Assembly: GCF_000718635.1 (NCBI RefSeq) | Contig: NZ_JOBF01000001.1 | Span: 310,001 to 374,000, forward strand | DNA length: 64,000 nt | DNA from: Streptomyces varsoviensis | GTDB lineage: Bacteria; Actinomycetota; Actinomycetes; Streptomycetales; Streptomycetaceae | Reading direction: 5' to 3' | Shown here: positions 17,440 to 26,595 of the stretch, piece after piece | Numbering within the stretch: position 1 is the first letter of the stretch | Layout of the letters: each line of letters begins with the position of its first letter | Notes under the pieces: generated by a model | Told to the model about the DNA's origin: nothing | Database searches by the model: none | Seen by the model: only the letters and a program-made list of their open reading frames with translations | Position numbers and translations under genes: made by a program

Positions 17440-18825
17440 ATGGCCGGCTTCGGGTGGAAGCTGCACGGCGACGGCAAACACCTGGGGCCGGACGAAGTGG
17501 TCAAACCGGGCGAGCGGCTGACATGGGGCAGGACGTTCGGGCTCGGCGCCCAGCACGTCGTCTCCATGATCGGCGCGTGCTTCGTCGCCCCCGTGCTCAT
17601 GGGCCTGGACCCCGGACTCGCGCTGATGGCCTCCGGCGTCGCCACGGTGCTCTTCCTCCTGATGACCCGCGGCCGCATCCCCAGCTACCTGGGGTCCTCG
17701 CTCTCCTTCGTCGGCGTGTCCGCCGTCATCGCCGGCCAGGGGGGCGACGCCGGCACCCTGACCGGCGCCATGCTCGTGGTCGGCGCCTGCCTCGCCGGCT
17801 GCGGCATCGCCGTGCACGTCATGGGCGCGCGGATCATCCACGCCGTACTGCCCCCGGCGGTGACCGGCGCCGTCGTCATGCTCATCGGATTCGGACTCGC
17901 CCCCGTCGTCGCGACCACCTACTGGCCCCAGGACCAGTGGACCGCCCTGGCCACCATGCTCTTCACGGGGCTGGCCCTCGTCGTGCTGCGCGGCTTCTGG
18001 GGCCGAATCGCGATCTTCCTCGGCCTGGTCTTCGGCTACGTGCTCTCCTGGGTACTCGACGCGACGCTCGGCCAGATCCACTCGGCGGACGGCGCCGGCA
18101 AGGTCGTCGACCACTGGCGCATCGACTTCTCCGGCGTCGCCGAGGCCGACTGGATCGGCGTCCCCACCTTCCACGCCCCCAACTTCCACTGGTCGGCGAT
18201 CCTCGTCGCGCTCCCCGTCCTGGTCGCCCTCATCGCCGAGAACGCCGGACACGTCAAGGCCGTCGGCGAGATGACCGGCGACGCCCTGGACGACAAGATG
18301 GGCACCGCCATCATCGCGGACGGCACGGCCACGATGCTCTCCACCGCGGTGGGCGGCCCGGCCACCACCACGTACGCCGAGAACATCGGCGTCATGGCGG
18401 CCACCCGCGTCTACTCGACCGCCGCCTACTCCGCCGCCGCCTGCTTCGCCCTGCTCTTCGGGCTGTGCCCCAAGTTCGGCGCGGTCGTGGCCGCCATCCC
18501 CGGCGGCGTGCTCGGCGGCATCACCGTGATCCTGTACGGCATGATCGGCCTGCTCGGCGCGCAGATCTGGGTGCGGAACAAGGTGGACTTCGCGCAGCCG
18601 CTCAACCTCGTGCCGGCGGCGGCCGGCATCATCATCGGCATCGGCGGCGTCACCCTGAAGTTCACCGACAACTTCGAGCTGAGCGGCATCGCGCTGGGCA
18701 CCCTCATCGTCCTCACCGGATACCACGCGCTGCGCTGGCTTTCCCGCGCCGCCGGCCGGCAGCGGCCCTCGCTGCTGGACGGCGGGACCACCGACTACGA
18801 CCACGCGGCCGACAGCGGGAACTGA
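17440..18825 (+). CDS. NCS2 family uracil/xanthine permease
   Basis: This 461-residue protein has about 14 hydrophobic segments. It carries the NCS2/NAT hallmark GAQHVVSMIGACFVAP (Gln-His of TM1) at about residues 36-50 and ALIAENAGHVKAVGEMTG near residue 265, with the substrate-binding Glu. GGPATTTYAENIG near 305 matches the TM10 region. UraA-like proteins import uracil or xanthine with protons. ATG at 17440 is preferred because GGAG lies seven bases upstream; an in-frame ATG at 17425 is possible. A palindrome 41 bp upstream suggests repression. Confidence 0.88.
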   Translation: MAGFGWKLHGDGKHLGPDEVVKPGERLTWGRTFGLGAQHVVSMIGACFVAPVLMGLDPGLALMASGVATVLFLLMTRGRIPSYLGSSLSFVGVSAVIAGQGGDAGTLTGAMLVVGACLAGCGIAVHVMGARIIHAVLPPAVTGAVVMLIGFGLAPVVATTYWPQDQWTALATMLFTGLALVVLRGFWGRIAIFLGLVFGYVLSWVLDATLGQIHSADGAGKVVDHWRIDFSGVAEADWIGVPTFHAPNFHWSAILVALPVLVALIAENAGHVKAVGEMTGDALDDKMGTAIIADGTATMLSTAVGGPATTTYAENIGVMAATRVYSTAAYSAAACFALLFGLCPKFGAVVAAIPGGVLGGITVILYGMIGLLGAQIWVRNKVDFAQPLNLVPAAAGIIIGIGGVTLKFTDNFELSGIALGTLIVLTGYHALRWLSRAAGRQRPSLLDGGTTDYDHAADSGN

Positions 18826-19086
18826 GCGGCTCGGCCGAGGGGTGGCAGGCCGGGCGAGGGGGCCGGGCCGCGCGGGCCACGGGCGGTGCTTCGCGGGCGC
18901 GTACTGAGGGACGGCCGGGCTTCCGCACCATGCCGGAGGGCGGGTCGCCATGCCCGCTGAGCTGCTGCAACCGGCTCAATTCCGGCCACTCCATCGAATG
19001 CAATGACGCCGAGCCGGGAACCGACCGGCGGGACGGCGCGGTAAGCGTTCGGTGTCACATTCTTCCTGCGCAACAGGAGACGCAAC

Positions 19087-19413
19087 ATGCTGAAGTTCAT
19101 CGGTCGCGCCGCGGCCGCCACGATTCTGGCGGGCGCTGTCGTCGTGCCCATGTCCGGCGTGGCCCAGGCTCACGACGGCGGGCACTACAACAACTGGCGC
19201 CACCACAACAACTGCCGTTCCTACGGCGGCTACCACGACCTCCCCGCCCGCGGCTGGGGCTACAGCTGGAACAACGGCTGGGACAACGCCCTGTGGGGCC
19301 ACAGCGGCTTCTGGGGCCACAGCAGCAGCGGCCGCTGGGGCTGTGACAACCACCGCTGGCACGGCGGTCACCACCACAACAACTACAACCACCACCACGG
19401 GTGGGGCATCTGA
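19087..19413 (+). CDS. Small secreted His/Asn/Gly/Trp-rich protein
   Basis: This 108-residue protein has a clear signal peptide (MLKFIGRAAAATILAGAVVV, cleavage likely after AQA at about residue 28). The mature part is only about 80 residues, rich in His, Asn, Gly, Trp and Tyr with two Cys, for example NNWRHHNNCRSYGGYHD and a His/Asn-rich tail HHHNNYNHHHGW. No family is recognised. The composition suggests metal binding or a cell-wall surface role; this is inference. AGGAG lies 8 bases before the ATG. A strong terminator follows, so it is probably monocistronic. Confidence 0.75.
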   Translation: MLKFIGRAAAATILAGAVVVPMSGVAQAHDGGHYNNWRHHNNCRSYGGYHDLPARGWGYSWNNGWDNALWGHSGFWGHSSSGRWGCDNHRWHGGHHHNNYNHHHGWGI

Positions 19414-19464
19414 CGCCCGACCGCTGCCGCCGCTGCTGCCGCTGCCGCTGACAGCCCGGCAGTC

Positions 19465-19514
19465 CGTGGGCCGTACCGCGCACCCCCGTCCAGGGGAGCG
19501 GGGTACGGCCCACG
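19465..19514. terminator. Strong hairpin between convergent genes
   Basis: Arms CGTGGGCCGTACC (19465-19477) and GGTACGGCCCACG (19502-19514) pair perfectly over 13 bp, and the loop itself can pair (CCCC with GGGG). It sits between the small secreted protein gene and the convergent MFS gene, so it can serve both strands. Confidence 0.8.
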
Positions 19515-19539
19515 TCGCGTTCCGGCCCGGCGCCCGTAC

Positions 19540-19602
19540 GCCCGTACCGCCCCTACGCACGCCCGTACCGCCCTTACGCACGTACGTACCGTCCGTACGC
19601 GC
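19540..19602. repeat. 21-bp tandem repeat, three copies
   Basis: Units at 19540-19560, 19561-19581 and 19582-19602 follow GCCCGTACCGCCCTTACGCA plus one base. The first two differ at one position. Degenerate GTACGCGCGT-like pieces continue to about 19670. It fills the gap between the terminator and the end of the MFS gene. Confidence 0.75.
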
Positions 19603-19676
19603 GTGCCCCCGTCCGTAGAGGCGTGCTCGCCTGAACGCACGCGCCCGTCCGTACGCGCGTACCGCCCGGGTCGCGG

Positions 19677-20870
19677 TCAGATGTGCTCGATCGCCGAGGA
19701 CGGCGCCCCGGCCGCCTCGCGGCCCGCGCCGCGCAGCACGCCGGCGCCCGCGATCAGCCCGAAGGCGAGGGCCGTCACCAGGCCGAAGGAGACGGTGAGC
19801 GAGGTCGCGCCCGCGATCTGGCCGATGGCCGCCGGGGCGACGAGCCCTGAGGTGTAGGTGATCGTCGCGACGCCCGCGATGGCCTGGCTGGGCGCCGGGC
19901 CGCTCCGCGCCGCCGCCGCGAAGGCGAGCGGGACCACGACCGCGATGCCCAGCCCGATCAGCCCGAACCCCGCGATGGCGGGCGCCGGGCCGTTCGCGAG
20001 GACCACCAGCAGGCCGCCCGTCGTCGCCAGCACGCCGCTCGTCCGCACGGTCCGTACGGGCCCGAAGCGGCGCACCATCGCGTCGCCCGCGAACCGGGAG
20101 GCGGCCATCGTGCAGGAGAACGCCGTCGTGCAGGCGGCGGCGAGGCCCGCGTCGGAGTCCATCACGTCCCGCAGATAGACCGCCGACCAGTCCAGGCTCG
20201 CGCCCTCCGCGAACACCGCGCAGAACCCGACCGCGCCGATGACCAGCGCGGAGCGCGGCGGCAGCGCGAACCTCGGCGGCGGGTGCTCCTCGGCCGCGCC
20301 GCGCAGATCGAGAACCCACCGGCAGGCGAGCGCGCCGAGCGCGACGAGGACCCCCGCCGCGACGCCCAGATGCAGCCGGGCGTCCACGTCGGACCGCGCG
20401 GCGAGCGTTCCCGCCGCCGACCCGAGGAGGGCGCCCGCGCTCCACATGCCGTGCAGCCCGGACATGATCGAACGGCCCAGCCGCTCCTCGGTCTCCACGC
20501 CCAGCGCGTTCATCGCGACATCCGCCGCACCGGCCGTCGCCCCGTACACGAACAGCACCGCGCACAGCCCGATCAGGCCCGGCGCGATCGCCGGCAGCGC
20601 GAGGGCCGCGCACCACAGGGCGAGCAGCCCGCGCAGCGCGGCCCGCGAGCCGAAGCGGTGCGATATCCGGCCCGCGAGCGGCATCGCGCACGACGCCCCG
20701 ATCGCCGGGAACGCGAGCGCCAGCCCGAGCAGCCCCGGGCTGACGCCCGCGTGCTCCTGGATCCAGGGGACCCGGGTGGCGAAGTTGCCGGTGACCGCGC
20801 CGTGCACGGCGAAGACCACCGAGATGGCGACGCGCCCCCTGCGCAGTTGCGGATCAGTGCCCTTGGCCAT
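19677..20870 (-). CDS. MFS transporter
   Basis: This 397-residue protein has 12 hydrophobic segments. MFS-style loop motifs include GRISHRFGSRAALRG near residue 65 (motif A-like between TM2 and TM3), YGATAGAADVAMNALGV near 110 and DAMVRRFGPVRTVRTSG in the second half. The overall pattern resembles the YbjJ/sugar-efflux type of MFS proteins seen next to ROK regulators. Substrate is not readable. The start at 20870 gives MAKGTDPQLRRGR; GGAGG lies 11 bases upstream. It is divergent from the ROK gene, which probably controls it. Confidence 0.85.
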   Translation of the reverse strand: MAKGTDPQLRRGRVAISVVFAVHGAVTGNFATRVPWIQEHAGVSPGLLGLALAFPAIGASCAMPLAGRISHRFGSRAALRGLLALWCAALALPAIAPGLIGLCAVLFVYGATAGAADVAMNALGVETEERLGRSIMSGLHGMWSAGALLGSAAGTLAARSDVDARLHLGVAAGVLVALGALACRWVLDLRGAAEEHPPPRFALPPRSALVIGAVGFCAVFAEGASLDWSAVYLRDVMDSDAGLAAACTTAFSCTMAASRFAGDAMVRRFGPVRTVRTSGVLATTGGLLVVLANGPAPAIAGFGLIGLGIAVVVPLAFAAAARSGPAPSQAIAGVATITYTSGLVAPAAIGQIAGATSLTVSFGLVTALAFGLIAGAGVLRGAGREAAGAPSSAIEHI

Positions 20871-20963
20871 GCCGCCATGTCCTCCCCGAAGGGCCGCTCC
20901 GCCCCCCTCCCGTCCTGCCCTGTCCATCCGGGGCGAAAAACTATCAGGAACCCTGCCTGTTAA

Positions 20964-20997
20964 ATAGCGTTCACTCCCATAGCTTTCACTTCAGTGA
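20964..20997. promoter_or_regulatory. Operator-like repeats between the MFS and ROK genes
   Basis: ATAGCGTTCACT (20964-20975) and ATAGCTTTCACT (20979-20990) are direct repeats with one mismatch and 15-base period. The second overlaps a palindrome, TCACTTCAGTGA (20986-20997). They lie in the 155-bp divergent region and are AT-rich relative to the genome, as expected for ROK-type operators. Confidence 0.55.
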
Positions 20998-21025
20998 CAT
21001 CCCCACCGTCTGCGAGGAACCCGGC

Positions 21026-22306
21026 ATGCGCACTGCGACCCCGAGCACGGCCCGCGCCATCAACGACCGCATCGCACTCGAACTCCTCCGCGACGAAGGC
21101 CCCCTGACCGCCGGCCAGCTCAGATCCCGCACCGGGCTCGCCCGCCCCACCGTCGCCGACCTCCTCGAACGGCTCCGCGAGGCGGGCCTGATCGCGGTCG
21201 TCGGAGAGGCGGGCGCCGAGCGCCGCGGCCCCAACGCCCGGCTGTACGGGCTCGTCGCCGACCGCGCGCACCTGGCCGCCGTCGACGTACGCGCCCACAG
21301 CGTCACCGTCCGCGTCACCGACCTGCTCGGCAGGCCGCTCGCCGAGGCGTCGCTCCCCGTCGACCCGGACGCGGGCACGGGACCGCGCCTCCGCCCGACG
21401 GGCGTCCTGGTGGACGCCGCGGACCTGGTGGCCCGTACGGTCGCGGAGGCCGGCGCCGCCCGGCTGCACACCGTGGCGATCGGCGCGCCGGGCCTGATCG
21501 ACCCGGCCACCGGCGCGCTCTCGCCCGCCGGCGGCCCGCCGCGCTGGCACGGCCGGCTCTCCGCCGTCCTGCGCGAGCGGCTGGCCGTCCCCGTCCTGCT
21601 GGAGAACGAGGTCAACCTCGCCGCCGTCGCCGAGCGGCGGCTCGGCGCGGTCCGCGACCGCGACACCTTCGCCCTGCTCTGGCTCGGGCTCGGCACCGGC
21701 GCGGCCGTCGTCCTGGGCGGCAGACTCCACCGCGGCGCGTCCGGCGGCACCGGCGAGATCGGCTTCCTGCCGGTCCCCGGCACCTCGGCGCTGCCCTCGG
21801 CCACCGCCTGCGACGGCGGCTTCCACTCCCTCGTCGGCAGCGCCGCCGTATGCGCCCTCGCCCGCGACCACGGCATCACGACCGCCTTTACGCCCGCCGA
21901 TGCGCCCGCCGCCGCGCGAGCCGAGTCCCGGGCGGCGGCACCGGCAGAGGCGCCGGACGGGGCCGCCGCCGCGGAGGCCGTGGTCCGCGCCGCGGGCGAG
22001 GCGGGGGAGCGGGGCGGCGGTTTTCTCGGCTTTCTCGACTTTCTCGACGCGCTGGCCGACCGCGTCGTGCTGGGCGTCGCCGCCCTGTGCGCCGTGCTCG
22101 ACCCGGGGTGCGTCGTCCTCGGCGGCGAGACCGGCCGCGCGGGCGGCGCGGCCCTCGCCGAACGCGTCGAGCGGCGCCTCGCGCGAATGTCCCCGCTGCG
22201 CACCGAGGTGCGGGCCACGGCCGTAGCGGGCTCCGCGGTGCTGAGCGGCGCCGTCCTGACCGCGATGGACGCCGCCCATGAGGAGCTGTTCTCGTCGGGC
22301 CGTTGA
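21026..22306 (+). CDS. ROK family transcriptional regulator
   Basis: The protein has 426 residues. The N-terminal winged helix (ALELLRDEGPLTAGQLRSRTGLARPTVADLLERLREAGLI, about residues 17-56) is followed by a ROK actin-like ATPase/sugar-binding domain (TVAIGAPGLIDPATGALSP near 155, LLENEVNLAA near 195, LGTGAAVVLGGRLHRGASGGTGEIGFLP near 230). The usual Cys-rich zinc motif of ROK proteins (CxCGxxGC) is not intact; only TACDGGFHSL is seen. This may mean no metal and no kinase activity. An Ala/Glu-rich insert lies near residues 295-330. The last codons and stop lie in a 26-bp tandem repeat. Confidence 0.88.
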   Translation: MRTATPSTARAINDRIALELLRDEGPLTAGQLRSRTGLARPTVADLLERLREAGLIAVVGEAGAERRGPNARLYGLVADRAHLAAVDVRAHSVTVRVTDLLGRPLAEASLPVDPDAGTGPRLRPTGVLVDAADLVARTVAEAGAARLHTVAIGAPGLIDPATGALSPAGGPPRWHGRLSAVLRERLAVPVLLENEVNLAAVAERRLGAVRDRDTFALLWLGLGTGAAVVLGGRLHRGASGGTGEIGFLPVPGTSALPSATACDGGFHSLVGSAAVCALARDHGITTAFTPADAPAAARAESRAAAPAEAPDGAAAAEAVVRAAGEAGERGGGFLGFLDFLDALADRVVLGVAALCAVLDPGCVVLGGETGRAGGAALAERVERRLARMSPLRTEVRATAVAGSAVLSGAVLTAMDAAHEELFSSGR

Positions 22307-22420
22307 CCGCTTCGGGCTCACCGGGGCGTTGACCGCTTCGGGCTCGTCGGGGCGTTGACCGCTTCGGGCTCGTCGGGCCGTCGACCGCGCCGGGCTCGCC
22401 GGGCCGGCGGCCGTCCCCGG
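22291..22420. repeat. 26-bp tandem repeat, five units, starting inside the ROK gene
   Basis: Units begin at 22291, 22317, 22343, 22369 and 22395. The first four share CGTTGACCGCTTCGGGCTC with small changes and the fifth is degenerate. The ROK stop codon (22304-22306) is inside unit one, and later units repeat it out of use. The remainder to 22550 shows no gene and presumably holds the rib promoter. Confidence 0.85.
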
Positions 22421-22550
22421 ACCGCCCGGCCGCGCACGAGGAGCACCCGGGATGTCCGAAACCCTCGGTCCGTGTGACCCAGTGCACAACGGATCGCTCG
22501 CATGCCCTTCGATCAGACGTGGCAGACTGGGGGCGTACTGATATACGCAA

Positions 22551-22677
22551 GCGCACTCCGGGGTCGGTGAAAGTCCGAACCGGCGGTTACAGTCCGCGAC
22601 CCGGTCGCCTCCAGCGGCCGGTTGACCAGGTGAAACTCCTGGACCGACGGTTAAAGTCCGGATGGGAGGCAGTGCGC
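22551..22677 (+). ncRNA. FMN riboswitch (RFN element)
   Basis: The closing helix pairs GCGCACT (22551-22557) with AGTGCGC (22671-22677). Inside are the conserved RFN blocks GGTGAAAGTCCGAACCGGCGGT, shortened here to GGTGAAAGTCC and CGGCGGT, ACCAGGTGAAACTCCTGG, CCGACGGTTAAAGTCCGGAT and GGGAGGCAG. It binds flavin mononucleotide and in actinobacteria usually blocks translation or transcription of riboflavin genes. The leader continues 145 bases to ribD, the first gene of the operon. Confidence 0.95.
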
Positions 22678-22822
22678 GGCGGGCTCGTTTCGGTATGCCG
22701 TCGCCGACGGCTCGTCCTCCTTTGGGCGACCTGTATCCCGGCGTGGGCGTAGCCGTCCGTGTTCCCGTTGTTGTCGTTTCCGACAGCCCCGGAGTCCGTG
22801 CCTGATAAGGCAGGAGGACCCG

Positions 22823-23992
22823 GTGGCCACCTCAGCCGCAGCGCCCCTCGGGGAGCGCGACGCCATGCGCCGCGCCATCGCGCTCGCCGCGCGCGCCCTC
22901 GGCGCCACCAGCCCCAACCCCGTCGTCGGCTGCGTCATCCTCGACGCCCGGGGCCGCGCCGTGGGCGAGGGCTGGCACGCGCAGGCGGGCGGCCCGCACG
23001 CCGAGGTCGTGGCGCTGCGCGCGGCGGGGGAGCGGGCCCGCGGCGGCACCGCCGTCGTCACCCTCGAACCCTGTAACCACACCGGCCGCACCGGCCCCTG
23101 CGCCCAGGCCCTCCTCGACGCCGGGATCGCCCGCGTCGTCTACGCCGTCGCCGACCCCACCCCCGCCGCGACCGGCGGTGCCGGCGCCCTCGCGGACGCG
23201 GGCGTCGACGTCGAGGGCGGGCTGCTCGCCGACGAGGCCGCGGCCGGCAACGAGGCGTGGCTGACCTCGATGCTGCGCCACCGCCCCTTCGTGCTGTGGA
23301 AATACGCGGCCACCCTGGACGGCCGCACCGCCGCCGCCGACGGCACCAGCCGCTGGATCACCTCGCCCGAGGCCCGCGCCGACGTGCACCGGCTGCGCGC
23401 CGAGGCCGACGCCGTGATCGTCGGCTCCGGCACCGCCCGTACGGACGACCCCCAGCTCTCGGCGCGGCTGCCCGACACCGAGATCAGCCAGCCGCTGCGG
23501 GTCGTCGTCGACACCACCGCCACCGCCGTACGGCCCGGCGCCCGGGTCCTGGACGGCACCGCGCCCACCCTCATCGCCGTCGCCGAGGACGCCGAGGTCG
23601 GACACCTCGACGGGCTCGCCCCCGTGGTGCGCCTGCCGCGCGCCGCCGGCGGCCGCGGCCTGGACATCCACGCCCTGCTCGCCGAGGTGTACGGGCGCGG
23701 CGTGCGCTCCGTCCTGCTGGAGGGCGGCGCCACCCTGGCCGGCGCCTTCCTCGCCGCCGACGCCGTCGACAAGGTCGTCGGTTACCTCGCCCCCGCCCTG
23801 CTCGGCGCCGGCCCCGCCGTGCTGACGGACGCCGGAATCGGCACGATCTCGCAGGCGTTGCGCCTCGACGTCAGCGAGGTCCACCGCCTCGGCCCCGACC
23901 TGCGGGTCACGGCCGTCCCCCGCCACCAGCACGCGGCCGGCGCCGGCCCCTCGGCCCCCGGCCGCGCCGCCGCCTCCCACCCCGCCCGCTAG
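22823..23992 (+). CDS. ribD: Bifunctional pyrimidine deaminase/reductase RibD
   Basis: This 389-residue enzyme performs the deamination and reduction steps after GTP cyclohydrolase II in riboflavin synthesis. The N-terminal deaminase domain shows the zinc motif PHAEVVAL (His59, Glu61) and LEPCNHTGRTGPC (Cys84, Cys93). The C-terminal reductase domain (from about residue 155) has KYAATLDGRTAAADGTSRWIT, DAVIVGSGTARTDDPQLSARL and VLLEGGATLAGAFL. GTG at 22823 has AGGAGG at 22812-22817. It is the first gene behind the FMN riboswitch; ribE starts 9 bases after its stop. Confidence 0.95.
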   Translation: MATSAAAPLGERDAMRRAIALAARALGATSPNPVVGCVILDARGRAVGEGWHAQAGGPHAEVVALRAAGERARGGTAVVTLEPCNHTGRTGPCAQALLDAGIARVVYAVADPTPAATGGAGALADAGVDVEGGLLADEAAAGNEAWLTSMLRHRPFVLWKYAATLDGRTAAADGTSRWITSPEARADVHRLRAEADAVIVGSGTARTDDPQLSARLPDTEISQPLRVVVDTTATAVRPGARVLDGTAPTLIAVAEDAEVGHLDGLAPVVRLPRAAGGRGLDIHALLAEVYGRGVRSVLLEGGATLAGAFLAADAVDKVVGYLAPALLGAGPAVLTDAGIGTISQALRLDVSEVHRLGPDLRVTAVPRHQHAAGAGPSAPGRAAASHPAR

Positions 23993-24001
23993 GAGAGTCA
24001 C

Positions 24002-24607
24002 GTGTTCACCGGAATCGTCGAAGAACTGGGTGAGGTCACCGCCGTCGAGGACCTCGGCGACGCCTCCCGCTTCAGCCTGCGCGGCCCCGTCGTCACCGAG
24101 GGCGCCGGCCACGGCGACTCGATCGCCGTCAACGGCGTCTGCCTCACCGTCGTCGAGTGGGGCGACGGGGAGTTCACCGCCGACGTGATGGCCGAGACGC
24201 TGAAGCGCTCCAGCCTCGCGGACCTCACCGTGGGCTCCCGCGTCAACCTCGAACGGCCGATGGCGCTCGGCGGTCGGCTCGGCGGCCATCTCGTCCAGGG
24301 CCACGTGGACGGCACCGGCACCATCGCCGGCCGCGAGCACTCGGAGCACTGGGACATCGTCCGCGTCACCCTGCCCCCCGACCTCGCCCGCTACGTCGTC
24401 GAGAAGGGCTCCATCACCGTCGACGGCGTCAGCCTCACCGTCGTCGACGCGGGCCCCGACTACTTCACCATCAGCCTCATCCCCACCACCCTCGCCCTGA
24501 CCACCCTCGGCATCAAGCAGCCCGGGGACCGCGTCAACCTGGAGGTGGACGTGGTCGCCAAGTACGTGGAGCGGCTGCTGGGCGACCGTACGGAGAGCGC
24601 GAAGTGA
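24002..24607 (+). CDS. ribE: Riboflavin synthase, alpha chain
   Basis: This 201-residue enzyme dismutates two 6,7-dimethyl-8-ribityllumazines to riboflavin. The two tandem lumazine-binding barrels are evident: [12 protein letters not shown] with [14 protein letters not shown], then [13 protein letters not shown] with [16 protein letters not shown]. Length is typical. GTG start with AGGAG 7 bases upstream. The stop overlaps the start of the transporter gene by four bases (GTGA). Confidence 0.95.
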   Translation: MFTGIVEELGEVTAVEDLGDASRFSLRGPVVTEGAGHGDSIAVNGVCLTVVEWGDGEFTADVMAETLKRSSLADLTVGSRVNLERPMALGGRLGGHLVQGHVDGTGTIAGREHSEHWDIVRVTLPPDLARYVVEKGSITVDGVSLTVVDAGPDYFTISLIPTTLALTTLGIKQPGDRVNLEVDVVAKYVERLLGDRTESAK

Positions 24608-25260
24608 GCGTCCTCGGCAGACTCAACGACGAGGCGTTCGCCGCCCTCGGCCAGCACGTCATCTGGTCCGACATGGTCGGCAACACCATCGGGCTGATCG
24701 CCCTGGCCCTCGGCTGGCGGCGCTCCATATGGACCTGGCCCGCCCAGTTCCTCTCCGGCCTCGTCCTCGTCTCCGCCTACGCCTACGCGCACCTGTCCGG
24801 CGGAGTCGGCAAGCAGCTCCTGGTCATCGGCGTCGCGCTGTGGGGCTGGCGGCTGTGGCAGCGCGGCCGGCGCGACGCGCAGGACGGCTCCATCGCCGTC
24901 CGCTTCGCCACCTGGCGCGAGCGCGCCCTGCTGGCCGGCGGCACCGCGCTGGGCACCCTCGCCGTCGGCGGGCTCTTCACCGCCGTCCCCGAACTGTCCT
25001 GGAACCCCTGGCCGGACGCGTACATTTTCGTCGGCACCCTCACCGCGATGGTCGCCCAGGCCCGTGGCCTCGTCGAATTCTGGTTCGCCTGGCTCCTGGT
25101 CGACCTGGTCGGCGTCCCGCTCGCCTTCACCAGCGGCCTCGCCTTCGCCGGCCTCGTCTACGTCGTCTACCTCGGCCTCGTCCTGTGGGGCCTGCGCGAC
25201 TGGTGGCTGCGGTCCCGCACGACCACCCAGCAGCCCATCCCGGAAGGAGCGGCGGCATGA
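24604..25260 (+). CDS. ribM: PnuC-family riboflavin transporter (RibM-like)
   Basis: This 218-residue membrane protein has about seven hydrophobic segments. The PnuC fold is indicated by [35 protein letters not shown] and [17 protein letters not shown]. PnuC proteins carry vitamins by facilitated diffusion. The branch located in actinobacterial rib operons (RibM) carries riboflavin rather than nicotinamide riboside. Its place between ribE and ribBA, with GTGA and ATGA overlaps on both sides, supports that. It would be under the FMN riboswitch. Confidence 0.85.
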   Translation: MSVLGRLNDEAFAALGQHVIWSDMVGNTIGLIALALGWRRSIWTWPAQFLSGLVLVSAYAYAHLSGGVGKQLLVIGVALWGWRLWQRGRRDAQDGSIAVRFATWRERALLAGGTALGTLAVGGLFTAVPELSWNPWPDAYIFVGTLTAMVAQARGLVEFWFAWLLVDLVGVPLAFTSGLAFAGLVYVVYLGLVLWGLRDWWLRSRTTTQQPIPEGAAA

Positions 25261-26537
25261 CCGCACTGCACAGTTGGTACGAGACCGAAGACCTCACCCT
25301 CGACCCCGTCGCGCGGGCGATCAGCGACATCGCCGCCGGCCGCCCCGTCGTCGTGGTCGACGACGAGAGCCGCGAGAACGAGGGCGACCTGATCGTCGCC
25401 GCCGAGAAGGCCACGCCCGAGATCGTCGCCTTCATGATGAGCGAGTGCCGCGGCCTGATCTGCGCGCCGATGGAGGCGAGCGCCCTCGACCGGCTCGACC
25501 TGCCGCAGATGGTCGACCGCAACACCGAGTCGATGAGCACCGCCTTCACCGTCTCCGTCGACGCGACCGCCGCGCACGCCGTCACCACCGGCATCTCCGC
25601 CGCCGACCGCGCCACCACCATCCGGCTGCTGGCCGGCGCGGACGCCGCCCCCGGCGACTTCGTCCGCCCCGGCCACGTCTTCCCGCTGCGCGCCCGCCCC
25701 GGCGGCGTCCTGGTCCGGCCCGGCCACACCGAGGCCGGCGTGGATCTCGCCCGCCTCGCGGGGCTCCGCCCGGCCGCCGCCATCGTGGAGATCGCCGGCG
25801 AGGACGGTGCCATGCTGCGCCTGCCCGAGCTGGTGCCCTTCGCCCGCAAGCACGGCCTCGCGATCATCTCCATCGAGGACCTCGTCGCCTACCGCCGCTC
25901 CGCCGAGCCCACCGTCCGCCGCGAGGCCGTGACCCATCTGCCCACCGCGTTCGGCGACTTCCGCGCCTACGGCTACCGCTCCACCGTCGACGGCGTCGAG
26001 CACATCGCGCTGGTCGGCGGCGACCTCGGGGACGGCGAGGACCTGCTGGTCCGCGTCCACTCCGAGTGCCTGACCGGCGACATCTTCGGCTCCCAGCGCT
26101 GCGACTGCGGCCCGCAGTTGCACGCCTCCCTGGAACGTGTCACCGCCGAGGGCCGCGGCGTGGTCCTCTACCTCCGCGGCCACGAGGGGCGCGGCATCGG
26201 CCTGCTCTCCAAGCTGCGCGCGTACGAGCTCCAGGAGCGCGGCCGCGACACGCTCGACGCCAACCTGGAGCTGGGCCTGCCCGCCGACGCCCGGGACTAC
26301 GCGGCCGGCGCGCAGATCCTCGCCGACCTCGGCGTGCGCAGCCTCCGGCTGATGACCAACAACCCCGACAAGGTCGCGGCCCTCGTCCGGCACGGCCTGC
26401 GGGTCACCGGCCGCGAGCCCATGCCCGTACAGGCCCAGGAGCACAACCTGCGCTATCTGCGCACCAAGCGGGACCGGATGGGGCACGACCTGCCGTGGCT
26501 GGACGCCGAGCGCGCCTCCGCCTGCGGCAACCAGTAG
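25257..26537 (+). CDS. ribBA: Bifunctional DHBP synthase/GTP cyclohydrolase II
   Basis: The protein has 426 residues. The N-terminal domain (to about 205) makes 3,4-dihydroxy-2-butanone 4-phosphate from ribulose 5-phosphate, with the [11 protein letters not shown] metal/substrate motif near residue 35 and [10 protein letters not shown]. The C-terminal GTP cyclohydrolase II domain has the zinc cysteines [20 protein letters not shown] near residue 265 and the [11 protein letters not shown] catalytic block. ATG overlaps the ribM stop (ATGA), with GGAAGGAG upstream. The last residues show no truncation. Confidence 0.95.
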   Translation: MTALHSWYETEDLTLDPVARAISDIAAGRPVVVVDDESRENEGDLIVAAEKATPEIVAFMMSECRGLICAPMEASALDRLDLPQMVDRNTESMSTAFTVSVDATAAHAVTTGISAADRATTIRLLAGADAAPGDFVRPGHVFPLRARPGGVLVRPGHTEAGVDLARLAGLRPAAAIVEIAGEDGAMLRLPELVPFARKHGLAIISIEDLVAYRRSAEPTVRREAVTHLPTAFGDFRAYGYRSTVDGVEHIALVGGDLGDGEDLLVRVHSECLTGDIFGSQRCDCGPQLHASLERVTAEGRGVVLYLRGHEGRGIGLLSKLRAYELQERGRDTLDANLELGLPADARDYAAGAQILADLGVRSLRLMTNNPDKVAALVRHGLRVTGREPMPVQAQEHNLRYLRTKRDRMGHDLPWLDAERASACGNQ

Positions 26538-26595
26538 GACCGGACCGAGTACTCAGCAACTGCTCAGCAGCACAGCACCAGCACCGAGGAGAGAC

